DNA of 64,000 nt, from assembly GCF_000733475.1 (NCBI RefSeq), contig NZ_JPFK01000003.1, positions 310,001 to 374,000 of the forward strand, given 5' to 3'. Each line of letters begins with the position of its first letter. The stretch's first letter is position 1. Below are positions 45,506 to 54,800 of the stretch, piece by piece. The notes beneath the pieces were generated by a model, which searched no databases, was not told the DNA's origin, and worked only from the letters and a program-made list of their open reading frames with translations. A program made the position numbers and the translations under genes. This stretch comes from Mangrovimonas yunxiaonensis (GTDB lineage Bacteria > Bacteroidota > Bacteroidia > Flavobacteriales > Flavobacteriaceae).

Positions 45506-45964
45506 ATGCAATACAAAGCTACCTCGCCAGAAGATTATATTAATCAGGTCCCAGAAGACAGGCAACAAGCCTTAGCAAAACTTCGGAAAACCATTGCAGA
45601 CCACCTTCCTGAAGGTTTTGAGGAAGGCATACAATATGGCATGATTGGGTACTATGTGCCACATCGCAAATATCCCAACGGTTACCATTGCGATCCCAAA
45701 CAACCTTTACCGTTTATGAGTTTTGCCTCGCAAAAAAACTCCATCAACCTATACCACAGTGGCCTTTATGCCGTACCAGAAATTCACGCCTGGTTTATTA
45801 ACGAATACCCCAAACACTGCAAGCGTAAACTGGATATGGGCAAGAGCTGCGTTCGGTTTAAAAAACCCGACGACATTCCTTACGACTTAATCGCCGAACT
45901 TTGCAAAAAACTTACCGTAGAAGAATGGATAAACATTTACGAAACCAACATAAAAAAGACATAA
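45506..45964 (+). CDS. DUF1801 family protein
   Basis: A 152-residue protein from the ATG at 45506; the frame upstream to 45434 has no conserved sequence and starts at the terminator. DUF1801 features are DYINQVPEDRQQALAKLRKTI, EEGIQYGMIGYYVPHRKYP, PFMSFASQKNSINLYHSGLY and GKSCVRFKKPDDIPYDLI. The fold is frataxin/YdhG-like; no reaction is known. It lies 47 bp before a glyoxalase-fold gene. Confidence 0.87.
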   Translation: MQYKATSPEDYINQVPEDRQQALAKLRKTIADHLPEGFEEGIQYGMIGYYVPHRKYPNGYHCDPKQPLPFMSFASQKNSINLYHSGLYAVPEIHAWFINEYPKHCKRKLDMGKSCVRFKKPDDIPYDLIAELCKKLTVEEWINIYETNIKKT

Positions 45965-46011
45965 TACGAGTTTAACCAAAATAAGACACCCGCTTTCTCG
46001 GGTAATGGATT

Positions 46012-46398
46012 ATGAAAAAACGCGTTACAGGCATAGGCGGTCTGTTTTTTAAAACCAACGACCCCGAAGCCACAAAAGAGTGGTATAAAAAACATTTAGG
46101 CTTTAACACCGATGCTTATGGCTGCACTTTTTGGTGGAAGGATAAAGACGGAAACGACTGCTCGACCCAATGGAGCCCATTTCCTGAAGACACCGAATAT
46201 TACAACCCTTCTAAAAAGGGATTCATGTTTAACTACCGTGTAGAAAACCTTGAAACACTTTTAAAAACCTTAAAAGACGAAGGCGTTACCATTGTTGGGG
46301 AAATGGAAGAATACGACTACGGCAAGTTTGGTTGGATTATGGACAACGACGGCAATAAAATTGAACTTTGGGAACCTAAAGACAATGCTTTTTTATAA
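46012..46398 (+). CDS. VOC family (glyoxalase-fold) protein
   Basis: A 128-residue protein of paired beta-alpha-beta-beta-beta units: ITGLFF-like start (GIGGLFFKTNDPEATKEW), GFMFNYRVENLETLL in the middle, and the terminal GKFGWIMDNDGNKIELWEP, where the Glu is the usual metal ligand. The family includes dioxygenases, lyases and resistance proteins, and the substrate cannot be told. Confidence 0.87.
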   Translation: MKKRVTGIGGLFFKTNDPEATKEWYKKHLGFNTDAYGCTFWWKDKDGNDCSTQWSPFPEDTEYYNPSKKGFMFNYRVENLETLLKTLKDEGVTIVGEMEEYDYGKFGWIMDNDGNKIELWEPKDNAFL

Positions 46399-46453
46399 AA
46401 CGACCTACTTTTTTTATTACATTTAAGGTTTGTAACCATTAAAAAAAAATAAA

Positions 46454-46834
46454 ATGTCTGAAGAAAACAAATCAAACGATATGTTTGACGATGCCAAGCA
46501 AACCGCCAAAGATTTTTCTAACGATGCTGAAAAAGTATTGAGCGACGGCAAGAACGTTGCCATTATTGCCCACATTACATTAATTGGATGGATTATCGCC
46601 ATTGTTATGAACAGCGGTGAAAAGAAAACCGAGTATGCCTCATTTTATATTAGACAAATGCTAGGCATTATTATTATTGGTTTTGTATTGAGTATGATTC
46701 CCATTATAAACATTATTGGTTGGATATTGGTACTTATCCTATGGATTATGAGCTTGGTTGGCTCGCTTAGCGGCGAGAAAAAGCCTATTTTCTTATTAGG
46801 CACTCAATTTCAAGACTGGTTTAAATCGATATAA
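46454..46834 (+). CDS. DUF4870/Tic20-like membrane protein
   Basis: A 126-residue inner-membrane protein. A polar, acidic N-terminus (about 1-30) precedes three hydrophobic segments (VAIIAHITLIGWIIAIVMN, MLGIIIIGFVLSMIPIINI, WILVLILWIMSLVGSL). EYASFYIRQMLGI between the first two is typical of this family. Function unknown. It ends at a bidirectional terminator shared with the arsenic operon. Confidence 0.8.
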   Translation: MSEENKSNDMFDDAKQTAKDFSNDAEKVLSDGKNVAIIAHITLIGWIIAIVMNSGEKKTEYASFYIRQMLGIIIIGFVLSMIPIINIIGWILVLILWIMSLVGSLSGEKKPIFLLGTQFQDWFKSI

Positions 46835-46853
46835 CCCACCTTTAAAAACGCAT

Positions 46854-46880
46854 AAAGCCGCAAACTAAGTTTGCGGCTTT
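46854..46880. terminator. Bidirectional terminator between DUF4870 and ACR3 genes
   Basis: Perfect 12-bp arms AAAGCCGCAAAC (46854-46865) and GTTTGCGGCTTT (46869-46880) with a 3-nt loop, flanked by T-rich sequence on the plus side. It lies between two convergent gene ends. Confidence 0.88.
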
Positions 46881-46886
46881 TCTTTT

Positions 46887-47924
46887 TTATTTAAAATACT
46901 TTCGTCTTAACCAAAAAGCAACCTTAACCAGCAATATTAACGCCGGCACCTCTACCAATGGCCCTATAACCCCAGCAAAGGCCTGCCCAGAGTTCAATCC
47001 GAAAACAGCAATGGCAACGGCTATTGCCAATTCAAAATTATTCCCTGCCGCAGTAAAAGCAACTGCTGTTGTTTTATCGTAATCGGCGCCCATGGCTCTG
47101 GTAACAAAAAAGCCAATAACAAACATAAGCGTGAAATACAACAACAACGGAATGGCTATAATAACAACATCCATTGGAATTTCAACTATCAATTCACCTT
47201 TTAGCGAGAACATCACGACTATGGTAAACAACAAAGCTATTAATGTTAGTGGTGAAATGGTGGGGATAAACGTGTTATTATACCACGTTTCCCCTTTTAG
47301 CTTCACTAAAATTAATCGGCTTAATATTCCTAGCAAGAAAGGCAAGCCCAAATAAATGGCCACACTCTCGGCGATGGTTGCAATAGAAATGTCTACAATA
47401 GCACCTTCAAACCCAAAATAAGGCGGTAAAACCGTAATGAAAATCCAAGCATAAAAACTATACGCAAACACCTGAAAAATACTGTTTAAAGCAACCAGTC
47501 CGGCACCGTATTCACTACTACCCTCGGCCAGATCATTCCACACCAAAACCATGGCAATGCAACGCGCCAGCCCTATTAAAATTAAGCCAAACATATACTC
47601 GGGATAATCTTGCAAGAACACCATGGCCAAAACAAACATTAAAATGGGGCCAACAACCCAATTTAACAGCAATGAAATAGACAGAATTTTTACATTCTTA
47701 AACACTTTTGGCAATAATGCATAGTTTACTTTTGCTAGTGGTGGGTACATCATTACGATTAACCCTATAGCAATAGGAATGTTGGTTGTACCTTGGCTTA
47801 AACTGTTAATTTTGTCTGGAATACTTGGCATAAAATAACCCAAGGCAACACCTATAGCCATGGCTAAAAAAATCCATAAGGTTAAGTTCTTATCTAAAAA
47901 ACTGAGTGATTTTTTTGCGCTCAT
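46887..47924 (-). CDS. arsB: ACR3-family arsenite efflux transporter
   Basis: A 345-residue, ten-helix inner-membrane exporter for arsenite. Seen are [32 protein letters not shown] with the Cys of ACR3 family members, and [20 protein letters not shown] near the C-terminus. It is the last gene of an arsR-DUF6428-arsC-arsB operon and is separated from arsC by 2 bp. Confidence 0.94.
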   Translation of the reverse strand: MSAKKSLSFLDKNLTLWIFLAMAIGVALGYFMPSIPDKINSLSQGTTNIPIAIGLIVMMYPPLAKVNYALLPKVFKNVKILSISLLLNWVVGPILMFVLAMVFLQDYPEYMFGLILIGLARCIAMVLVWNDLAEGSSEYGAGLVALNSIFQVFAYSFYAWIFITVLPPYFGFEGAIVDISIATIAESVAIYLGLPFLLGILSRLILVKLKGETWYNNTFIPTISPLTLIALLFTIVVMFSLKGELIVEIPMDVVIIAIPLLLYFTLMFVIGFFVTRAMGADYDKTTAVAFTAAGNNFELAIAVAIAVFGLNSGQAFAGVIGPLVEVPALILLVKVAFWLRRKYFK

Positions 47925-47926
47925 AT

Positions 47927-48538
47927 TTATCGTTTAATTTGTGAAAACACATGATACATTTCTGCAGCTATTTGCAAGCTGCGCTCTTGGTATTTTTCTT
48001 CTTGAAGCGGGGTGCCATCGAACGCTTTGGGGTCGTCGTAAGTCATTGGCAAGCGGCATTCGGCCCCTGGCACAAACGGGCAACCGGCATCGGCCTGCGA
48101 ACAGGTCATAACAGCTGCAAAATTACTTGCGGGGTTAAAAGCATGGTCCATTATTTTTGAAAATCCCATAATAGGCGGTTTGTTTTGGGCGTATTTTATA
48201 GCGTAAACCGGATTGCTTCCTTCTGATAATTGCTGAATATCAAACCCTGAATTTTTAAGCGTCTTTATAACCATAGGGTAAATGGCCGTTACTTGTGTAC
48301 CGCCAGAATAACAAGCCACATTAGGCACCTTAAAATACGACGCTAGGGCTTGTGCCCAAATTTGCGACAGGTGGCTACGCCTAGAATTATGCGTGCAAAT
48401 AAAGTTAATGTTTACATCTTGGTTATGGGTGATTTTGTCTTGAATAAAAGCTGTAAGTGGCTGTAAGGTTTGTTGTCTTTCCTTTGAAACAGGAACATCC
48501 TTCAAACCTTCAATAGCAGAGGCTAGTGCTGAAAACAT
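47927..48538 (-). CDS. arsC: Arsenate reductase of the low-molecular-weight phosphatase family
   Basis: A 203-residue protein with the phosphatase-type loop [14 protein letters not shown] (Cys48-x5-Arg-Ser), which would attack arsenate. More cysteines in [18 protein letters not shown] may form the relay needed to reduce the enzyme again. The protein is longer than thioredoxin-coupled ArsC (about 130), with an N-terminal helical extension. The context, directly before ACR3 in an ArsR-controlled operon, supports arsenate reduction over tyrosine phosphatase activity. Confidence 0.88.
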   Translation of the reverse strand: MFSALASAIEGLKDVPVSKERQQTLQPLTAFIQDKITHNQDVNINFICTHNSRRSHLSQIWAQALASYFKVPNVACYSGGTQVTAIYPMVIKTLKNSGFDIQQLSEGSNPVYAIKYAQNKPPIMGFSKIMDHAFNPASNFAAVMTCSQADAGCPFVPGAECRLPMTYDDPKAFDGTPLQEEKYQERSLQIAAEMYHVFSQIKR

Positions 48539-48553
48539 ATACTCTTTTTTTAA

Positions 48554-49021
48554 TTAACAACACCCACTCTCTGGCGTACAACAACTGCTTGTTGTTTGTA
48601 TTTCTGAAAGTTTCACCTTAGGCTTTTCTGGAATACCACAGGCCTCTTTCGCCAAGCAATCGGTATGTTTTGTCGTTAATAAGAGAGTCCCAGCTTCAAA
48701 ATCCAATCCAAATTTTTGAATGGTGGTGCCTTGGTACTCCACTTCAACCTCAAGATCTTCCAAACCAAGCTTATCTTCAGAAAGAGTTATAATATGTACT
48801 AACTTTTCGGGGTGTAGTCTATGGTCGTAATCATTTGCACTCCACAGCTGTAAGCTAATAACACGTTCGTTGCGTATGGTTCCACCACAGTCAATAAAGT
48901 TTTTATCGATCTGCCCAACTTCGGTAACATGAAAGTGTCTTGGTACCAGCTCGCCGTTTGGCAATTTAAATGCCACTTCTTTTAAGGGCTCTAGTACGGT
49001 TTTTAATTCTGAAAGTTTCAT
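48554..49021 (-). CDS. DUF6428 family protein of the arsenic operon
   Basis: A 155-residue protein of unknown role that recurs in Bacteroidota ars operons. It has a compact alpha/beta N-terminus (LKEVAFKLPNGELVPRHFHV, GQIDKNFIDCGG), and the C-terminus is Cys-rich: TDCLAKEACG and the last residues SSCCTPESGCC. Two vicinal Cys pairs at the end suggest arsenite binding, perhaps as a chaperone or sensor (inference). An ArsR-type operator lies 16 bp before its ATG. Confidence 0.82.
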   Translation of the reverse strand: MKLSELKTVLEPLKEVAFKLPNGELVPRHFHVTEVGQIDKNFIDCGGTIRNERVISLQLWSANDYDHRLHPEKLVHIITLSEDKLGLEDLEVEVEYQGTTIQKFGLDFEAGTLLLTTKHTDCLAKEACGIPEKPKVKLSEIQTTSSCCTPESGCC

Positions 49022-49036
49022 AATCCTTATCTTTTT

Positions 49037-49052
49037 ATTGTAATATTACGAT
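49037..49052. promoter_or_regulatory. ArsR-type operator upstream of DUF6428 gene
   Basis: ATTGTAATATTACGAT, an inverted repeat around GTAATATTAC, lies 16 bp before the DUF6428 start. It is nearly identical to the site upstream of arsR (49422-49437), which makes a shared regulator likely. Confidence 0.65.
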
Positions 49053-49071
49053 TAAATGGTTCAAAATTTTT

Positions 49072-49404
49072 TTAGCAACAATCGGTTGCACAGCTCACGT
49101 CTTGATCTAAAAACGTCAATAACAACTGTTTCATTTGTGCCCAATTGGTTTTGTCTATACAATAACAAACACTGGTTCCTTCGATCGTGCCTTTAATTAA
49201 TCCTAGCTGTTTCAATTCTTTTAGGTGCTGCGAGATGGTGGCCTGTGCTAAGCCTATTTCGTTCACCAAATCGCCACACACACAGCTATCTATCTTAAAC
49301 AAATGCTCTAAAATAGCAACACGAGCGGGATGGCCAAACACTTTTGCCAGCTGGGCAATTTGATTCTGCTTATCGGTAAATAACTCTGACTTGGCTAAGC
49401 CCAT
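49072..49404 (-). CDS. arsR: ArsR/SmtB family arsenic-responsive repressor
   Basis: A 110-residue winged-helix repressor. The ATG at 49404 is chosen (MGLAKSELFTDKQ); an upstream frame to 49455 runs through the operator. KVFGHPARVAILEHL begins the DNA-binding domain; the recognition helix is GLAQATISQHLKELK. CVCGDL resembles the CVCDL metal site of ArsR, and the C-terminus ends VSCATDCC, giving further thiols. It heads the ars operon with its own predicted promoter. Confidence 0.93.
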   Translation of the reverse strand: MGLAKSELFTDKQNQIAQLAKVFGHPARVAILEHLFKIDSCVCGDLVNEIGLAQATISQHLKELKQLGLIKGTIEGTSVCYCIDKTNWAQMKQLLLTFLDQDVSCATDCC

Positions 49405-49421
49405 AATTGCTTTATCGTTTA

Positions 49422-49437
49422 ATTGCAATATTACGAT
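49422..49437. promoter_or_regulatory. ArsR operator and promoter upstream of arsR
   Basis: ATTGCAATATTACGAT is an imperfect palindrome inside a wider one (TTTATCGT at 49411-49418 facing ACGATAAA at 49433-49440). On the minus strand a -7 element TAATATTG (49426-49433) overlaps it, and TTTTG (49453-49457) lies 19 bp upstream as a -33 element. Binding here would block initiation. Confidence 0.65.
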
Positions 49438-49478
49438 AAATGATGTTTTAGGCAAAACATTTTAACGTTTTTATGCGT

Positions 49479-51317
49479 TTACTCTGATTTGCTGTCGTTT
49501 TGTTCGGAAAGTTTGCGCTCTAATTCTGCCTGAAACTCTTCCATAACGGGCTTTACGGTGCTTTCGGGCAAATCGGCGATTTTAATATACATCAAACCAT
49601 CTACCGAGTTGTTAAACAAGGGATCCACATTAAACGCGACCAATTTGGCATTTTGCTTAATGTACTTTTTAAGCAAGACCGGCAAACGCAATGCTCCGGG
49701 TTCTACCTCATCGATAATTTTATCGAATTTGTTTAAATCTGCTTCGGTCTCATCAAACACAAATTCTTTATCGGCATCTTTAAGCTGTACTTTAAACTCT
49801 TTTTTAGGCCGAACAAATTGCGCCAAATAGGGATCGTAATAATGCGACTTCATGAACTCGATCATTAACGATTTTGAGAAATTGGTAAACTGGTTGCTTA
49901 TGCTTACACCGCCAATTAAAAATTTATGCTCCGGATAACGCAAAGTGGTGTGCACTATGCCTTTCCACAGTAAAAAAAGCGGCATGGGCTTTTGTTGGTA
50001 CTCCTTTATTATAAAGGCGCGACCCATTTCTATAGATTGGCTCATCATGGGGTACAATTCCTGCTCGAAACGAAACAAATCCTGCAGGTAAAACCCATTT
50101 ATCCCATACGCCTCGAAAATTTGTTTGCCCAACCCCATGCGGTAAGCGCCAGCAATAACCTTGGCGGTATTGTCCCATAAAAACATGTGGTGGTAATAAG
50201 TATCGAAACGGTCTAAATCGATGGCTTCGTTTGTCCCTTCGCCAACTTCGCGGAAGGTAATTTCGCGCAAGCGACCTATTTCCTGTAAAATGTTAGGCAC
50301 CTCATCGGCAGCTGCTAAAAACACCTCGAAATTCTTGCTCTCCAACAGGCGTAAGTCCTTTTCACGAAGGTTTTCAACCTCTTTTTCCATAAGCGCTACG
50401 TCTACTGGTGTGACTATACGCTTAGGCGGCTTAGGGATTTTTAATGTAGATGGTATGCTGCTTAAAAATTTTCCTTTTTCATCGAACGAATTGGAAAGCA
50501 TGTAGGTTTTTCGGCGTATAAATTCTGAAAACTCTTTTAAATCCTTATACTCGGTTTGATCTTTAACCGAAATAGGGCGCCCTATTCTAACCTTAATGGT
50601 TCGGCGTTTTTGTGTTAGCAATTCCGAAGGCAGTTTGGCCGTTCTAAAGGTATCGTTAATTTTAGAGAGCTTATAAAACAGCTTGCTGTTTTTGGCGTGG
50701 AAATAAATAGGCACGATGGGCACTTCGGCCTTTTGGGCCAACTTCATAGCAGCTTCTTCCCATGGGCGATCGACCACCAGTTTACCATCGCGGTAGGTAG
50801 ACACCTCGCCGGCGGGGAAAATGCCTAATGGGTGACCGTCTTGCAAGTGTTTTATGGCGTTTTTAAAACCTAAAATACTGGATTTGGCATCTTTTCTGGT
50901 TTCAAACGGATTTACTGGCAGGATGTAAGGCTTTAAAGGAGCGATACGGTGCAATAAAAAATTGGCAATTATTTTAAAATCTGTACGCTGTTCCAACATT
51001 AATTTCAACAGTAAAATCCCATCTATACCACCAAGTGGGTGGTTAGATACCGTAATATACGCCCCGTCTTTTGGCAAACGCTTAAGGTCTTCCTCTGGGA
51101 TTTCAAAATTAATTTGAAACTCACTAAGGATGCTATTTAAAAAATCCAGTTCCTTTAGGTGCTTGTTGCGATTATAGATTTTATTTAATGTCGATATTTT
51201 AAGCACCTTCATTAACAGCCAACCTACAAATGTGCCCAAAAACCCATACCGATCCATTTGTATGGCTTTGGCAACTTCTTTGGCGGATACCAAACCCGAA
51301 TTGGTTGATTTACTCAT
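49479..51317 (-). CDS. Bifunctional acyltransferase, PlsC-like plus GNAT-like (OlsF-type)
   Basis: A 612-residue fusion. The N-terminal half (about 20-280) is a lysophospholipid acyltransferase domain: SNHPLGGIDG with the catalytic His93 and Asp99, and GIFPAGEVST. The C-terminal half (about 310-600) resembles the OlsB/hemolysin-type N-acyltransferase: EIGRLREITFREVGEGT, IAGAYRMGLGKQIF, FLIGGVSISNQF. This matches OlsF, reported to make ornithine lipids in Serratia and present in Flavobacterium. It would transfer one acyl chain to the amino acid and a second to the hydroxy group. It lies 21 bp after aspartate kinase on the same strand. Confidence 0.85.
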   Translation of the reverse strand: MSKSTNSGLVSAKEVAKAIQMDRYGFLGTFVGWLLMKVLKISTLNKIYNRNKHLKELDFLNSILSEFQINFEIPEEDLKRLPKDGAYITVSNHPLGGIDGILLLKLMLEQRTDFKIIANFLLHRIAPLKPYILPVNPFETRKDAKSSILGFKNAIKHLQDGHPLGIFPAGEVSTYRDGKLVVDRPWEEAAMKLAQKAEVPIVPIYFHAKNSKLFYKLSKINDTFRTAKLPSELLTQKRRTIKVRIGRPISVKDQTEYKDLKEFSEFIRRKTYMLSNSFDEKGKFLSSIPSTLKIPKPPKRIVTPVDVALMEKEVENLREKDLRLLESKNFEVFLAAADEVPNILQEIGRLREITFREVGEGTNEAIDLDRFDTYYHHMFLWDNTAKVIAGAYRMGLGKQIFEAYGINGFYLQDLFRFEQELYPMMSQSIEMGRAFIIKEYQQKPMPLFLLWKGIVHTTLRYPEHKFLIGGVSISNQFTNFSKSLMIEFMKSHYYDPYLAQFVRPKKEFKVQLKDADKEFVFDETEADLNKFDKIIDEVEPGALRLPVLLKKYIKQNAKLVAFNVDPLFNNSVDGLMYIKIADLPESTVKPVMEEFQAELERKLSEQNDSKSE

Positions 51318-51338
51318 GCCTCAAAAATAGTAAAAACT

Positions 51339-52589
51339 TTATTTAGTTACGATTTGCATTGTTGTGGGGGTTAACTGTTTTAATAAAACGTGTTTCCCTT
51401 GCTCTATTTGCTTAACAGCCGCATCGTTATAGTGCCTAATGGTGTACAGCGATACATTTTCCCGACACTCTACCTTAAACTTGGCTCTTAAATGCTGAAG
51501 CAACTTCTCTAAATTATTATATATATTATCGACACATACCGAAAAACTAATGGCCGAATTTTGAATAACATCAACCTTCATTTTATACAAATGCAACAAG
51601 TTAAAAATGTCGCTAATGTTCTCTTCTACAATGTAAGAAAAGTCTAAGGATGATAGCGAAATAAGTACTTGCTGCTTTTTAACGATAAAACACGGTATGG
51701 TTGGCAAAATGCCCTTGGTTTTACAAACGGTTGTTCCCGGCTGATTTGGGTTTAAAAACGATTTTACATTTAGCGGAATTTCCTTTCGCTGCAATGGCTG
51801 CAAGGTTTTAGGGTGAATAACCGAAGCCCCGTAAAAGGCAAGTTCTATTGCCTCGCGATACGAAATGGTGTTTAACAATTGGGCGTTTTCAAAATAGCGT
51901 GGGTCGGCATTAAGCACCCCATCTACATCTTTCCAAATGGTTACCTTTTCGGCATTTAAGCAATAGGCAAAAATGGCCGCTGTATAATCACTCCCTTCAC
52001 GCCCCAATGTTGTTGTAAAGTTATTTGAATCGCTTCCTAAAAAACCTTGGGTAATGTTTAGAGCCTGGGGGTTGTACTCAGCTTGTATTTGTGCTTGGGT
52101 TGTATGCCAGTTTACATGGGCATTTCTGTAATAGCTGTCGGTTTTAATACAATCGCGCACGTCTAGCCAATGGTTTTCTATACCAACCTCCTTTAAATAA
52201 GCACTAATAATTGTGGTCGATACCAGCTCGCCATAGCCCACAGCTTGGTCGTATACAAAATTATAATCGGGTGATTTGTTTCGGTCGAAAAACAAGGCCA
52301 AATCATCAAACAAAGCCGCCACATTTTTAAATACGGCATGTTGTTCGTTATCGAACAAATCCAACAAAATGGCATTGTGAAACTTTTTAACGTCCTGCAT
52401 GGCACTTTGCAACGCGCTTTTGTTATTAAAGTAGTTTGACACCACCCGCTCTAGGGCGTTAGTGGTTTTTCCCATGGCAGAAACAACCATCATGGTATGG
52501 TTATACCCTGTAGCATTTAGTACTTTTACCAAATTTCTAACCCCATTGGCGTCTTTTACCGAAGCTCCTCCAAATTTAAATACCTGCAT
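51339..52589 (-). CDS. Aspartate kinase (monofunctional)
   Basis: First enzyme of lysine, threonine and methionine synthesis; 416 residues. MQVFKFGGASVKDANGV is the kinase opening (Ala replaces the common Thr of KFGGTSV); GREGSDYTAAIFAYCLNAEKVTIWKDVDGVL is the nucleotide/aspartate region, and SVIHPKTLQPLQRKEIPLNVK follows. The C-terminal ACT region (about 315-400, ISLSSLDFSYIVEENISDIF) is shorter than two full ACT domains, so feedback control may be altered. The upstream GNAT gene ends 1 bp before its start. Confidence 0.93.
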   Translation of the reverse strand: MQVFKFGGASVKDANGVRNLVKVLNATGYNHTMMVVSAMGKTTNALERVVSNYFNNKSALQSAMQDVKKFHNAILLDLFDNEQHAVFKNVAALFDDLALFFDRNKSPDYNFVYDQAVGYGELVSTTIISAYLKEVGIENHWLDVRDCIKTDSYYRNAHVNWHTTQAQIQAEYNPQALNITQGFLGSDSNNFTTTLGREGSDYTAAIFAYCLNAEKVTIWKDVDGVLNADPRYFENAQLLNTISYREAIELAFYGASVIHPKTLQPLQRKEIPLNVKSFLNPNQPGTTVCKTKGILPTIPCFIVKKQQVLISLSSLDFSYIVEENISDIFNLLHLYKMKVDVIQNSAISFSVCVDNIYNNLEKLLQHLRAKFKVECRENVSLYTIRHYNDAAVKQIEQGKHVLLKQLTPTTMQIVTK

Positions 52590-52590
52590 G

Positions 52591-53070
52591 CTATAATGTG
52601 GATAAATATTGTTCTATACCGTTTTCGTCCAGCTGTACCACATCCCAATCGCGCATAACCTTAGCCCCATTTTTTTCGTAAAAGGCAATGGCTGGGGCAT
52701 TCCAATCTAAAACCTCCCAACAAATACGTTTTACGCCCAACGTTTTTCCGTATTTTACCACCTCATCCAACAAGGCTTTCCCTAGACCATAACCGCGCAT
52801 GTCTTGGTTTACAATTAAATCTTCTAAATGCAGCACGGGTCCTTTCCATGTAGAAAAACGCATATACACTAAAGCAATACCAACAATTTCTTGTTCAACT
52901 TCGGCAACAAAACAATGAAACGCGGGCTTAGGGTTAAACCCGTAATGTTCTAAATCTGATACAGTAACCTCGACCGCGTCGGGTTCTTTTTCGTAAACTG
53001 CAAGCGCTTGGATAAGCTCCAAAACCTGCGGCATATCGCCTTTATTGGCCGAACGAATGGTAAATGTCAT
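52591..53070 (-). CDS. GNAT family N-acetyltransferase
   Basis: A 159-residue acetyltransferase: ALAVYEKEPDAVEVTVSDLEH near the start, VLHLEDLIVNQDMRGYGLGKALLDEV (acetyl-CoA loop RGYGLGKA), and WEVLDWNAPAIAFYEKNGAKV. The pattern is that of the spermidine/spermine-type or thialysine acetyltransferase group (SSAT-like). It is first in an apparent operon with aspartate kinase and the acyltransferase. Substrate unproven. Confidence 0.9.
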   Translation of the reverse strand: MTFTIRSANKGDMPQVLELIQALAVYEKEPDAVEVTVSDLEHYGFNPKPAFHCFVAEVEQEIVGIALVYMRFSTWKGPVLHLEDLIVNQDMRGYGLGKALLDEVVKYGKTLGVKRICWEVLDWNAPAIAFYEKNGAKVMRDWDVVQLDENGIEQYLSTL

Positions 53071-53194
53071 AATCGTGTTTAGTTATCTCAAAGATAATTC
53101 AAACTTAGTCATTAAACCGTACAATTTTAATGAAAACGTTGTAGTTGACTAAAAAACTGCGATATTTGTACCATAAACAGCTCAAACCCATAAT

Positions 53195-54202
53195 ATGTTA
53201 TTAAAAAAGCAAACGCTTGGCGAGTTTATTATTGAAAACCAAGCGTCCTTTAAATATACTTCTGGAGAATTATCGCGATTAATTAATTCTATTAGGCTGG
53301 CCGCCAAAGTTGTTAACCACGAGGTAAATAAAGCCGGATTGGTCGATATTATTGGCACTGCCGGCGATACAAACATTCAGGGTGAAGACCAACAAAAACT
53401 AGATGTTTACGCCAACGATAAGTTTATACAAACCCTAACCAATAGAAATATTGTTTGTGGGATTGCCAGTGAAGAAGAAGACGATTTTGTTGCCATTAAC
53501 AGCCAAGACGAAAACAACCAGAACAAATATGTTGTTTTAATCGATCCGTTGGATGGCTCGTCTAATATTGACGTGAACGTTTCTGTAGGGACTATTTTTT
53601 CCATTTACAGACGGGTTACCCCATTGGGCACACCGGTAACCATTGAGGATTTCCTTCAAAAAGGCAATCAGCAAGTAGCTGCCGGTTATGTGGTTTACGG
53701 CACCTCTACCATGTTGGTGTACACTACTGGTCACGGGGTAAACGGTTTTACATTAAACCCGGCCATTGGCACCTTTTACCTATCGCACCCCAACATGCAA
53801 TTTCCTGAAGACGGGAAAATTTACTCGGTAAACGAAGGAAATTACATTCATTTCCCTCAAGGTGTAAAAGATTACATTAAATACTGCCAAATGGAAGAAG
53901 GCGACAGACCTTATACCTCAAGGTATATTGGCTCGTTGGTATCCGATTTCCATAGAAACATGATTAAGGGTGGCATTTACATGTACCCCAAACACTCTAA
54001 AAACTCGAACGGTAAACTGCGATTGCTTTACGAATGCAACCCCATGGCCTTTTTGGCCGAACAAGCCAACGGAAAAGCCAGCAATGGCCACACCAGAATA
54101 ATGGATATTGAACCAACCGAGCTACACCAACGCGTGCCCTTTTTCTGCGGAAGCAAAAACATGGTTGAAAAAGTTGAAGAATTCATTCAAAAACACGAAT
54201 AA
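53195..54202 (+). CDS. fbp: Fructose-1,6-bisphosphatase class 1
   Basis: Gluconeogenic phosphatase of 335 residues. It has the metal-binding [24 protein letters not shown] motif in two parts ([10 protein letters not shown]), an earlier acidic pair in ASEEEDDF, and the C-terminal [21 protein letters not shown]. Length and motifs are those of class 1 FBPase. It ends at a strong terminator. The GNAT gene diverges from it with 124 bp between. Confidence 0.96.
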   Translation: MLLKKQTLGEFIIENQASFKYTSGELSRLINSIRLAAKVVNHEVNKAGLVDIIGTAGDTNIQGEDQQKLDVYANDKFIQTLTNRNIVCGIASEEEDDFVAINSQDENNQNKYVVLIDPLDGSSNIDVNVSVGTIFSIYRRVTPLGTPVTIEDFLQKGNQQVAAGYVVYGTSTMLVYTTGHGVNGFTLNPAIGTFYLSHPNMQFPEDGKIYSVNEGNYIHFPQGVKDYIKYCQMEEGDRPYTSRYIGSLVSDFHRNMIKGGIYMYPKHSKNSNGKLRLLYECNPMAFLAEQANGKASNGHTRIMDIEPTELHQRVPFFCGSKNMVEKVEEFIQKHE

Positions 54203-54203
54203 C

Positions 54204-54233
54204 AAAAAAGCGAACCAAATGGTTCGCTTTTTT
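54204..54233 (+). terminator. Terminator after fbp
   Basis: 14-bp arms AAAAAAGCGAACCA (54204-54217) and TGGTTCGCTTTTTT (54220-54233) with a 2-nt centre. The A- and T-flanks would allow it to work on both strands, which suits the convergent TerB gene. Confidence 0.9.
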
Positions 54234-54267
54234 TATCTGTTTAAAGTCCCTTTTTACAAGTAACCTC

Positions 54268-54699
54268 TTATTTGTTCATGGTTTTAATCTCTTCTGTAAA
54301 CACATCTAAGTCCACACCTTGATGCACTAAGCTTAACGCTTTATCGGTGATGTACTTGGCATTGTCTGCTCTAAACCCTAACCCGATACACAGTTTTTCC
54401 AACAATTTAATTTGGGCTTCAGTTTCCATTTGGTCTACCCAAACCATACGCGCCAAATCGTATAAACGCTCTAAACGGCTATCGTAAGAAGTTGGTGGGT
54501 TTATGGGATGTGTGTTATAGTCTTTTAAAATCTTTTTGTAGTCAAGCTGGCTAATATCTAGGTTGTTTGCCAACCTATCCAAAAACTTACGTTCTTCTAC
54601 AGAAATTACACCATCGCTCATTGCAACCCTTACAATGGCTGCAAAGTGGTCTTCGTTACGTTTTCTAAACCCGCTATCAAATAAATCTGAAATTGACAT
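54268..54699 (-). CDS. TerB-like tellurite resistance family protein
   Basis: A 143-residue helical protein. FAAIVRVAMSDGVISVEERKFL carries the acidic metal-binding pattern of TerB domains, repeated in weaker form later (LARMVWVDQMETEAQIKLLEKL). No other ter genes are nearby, so a role in tellurite resistance should not be assumed; single TerB-domain proteins are widespread. Confidence 0.85.
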   Translation of the reverse strand: MSISDLFDSGFRKRNEDHFAAIVRVAMSDGVISVEERKFLDRLANNLDISQLDYKKILKDYNTHPINPPTSYDSRLERLYDLARMVWVDQMETEAQIKLLEKLCIGLGFRADNAKYITDKALSLVHQGVDLDVFTEEIKTMNK

Positions 54700-54776
54700 A
54701 TCTTCTTGTTTTTAAAAGTCGTGCAAATATACTATTTATTACTAGCAAATAAACACAAAGTAGCTAACAAAAATTC

Positions 54777-54784
54777 TATCTTTG
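54777..54784 (+). promoter_or_regulatory. -7 promoter element of mfd
   Basis: TATCTTTG matches TAnnTTTG exactly and lies 16 bp before the TTG start of mfd. The predicted leader is only about 10 nt. Confidence 0.45.
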
Positions 54785-54800
54785 CACAAAATATTTTGCT

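Noticed and set aside
47926-47940. TTTATCGTTTAATT-like sequence matching part of the arsR operator
   Set aside because: It lies in the last codons and stop of arsC and lacks the palindromic core, so the match is likely chance.
54268-54699. Tellurite resistance island
   Set aside because: Only one TerB-domain gene is present and no terC/D/Z-type partners are nearby.
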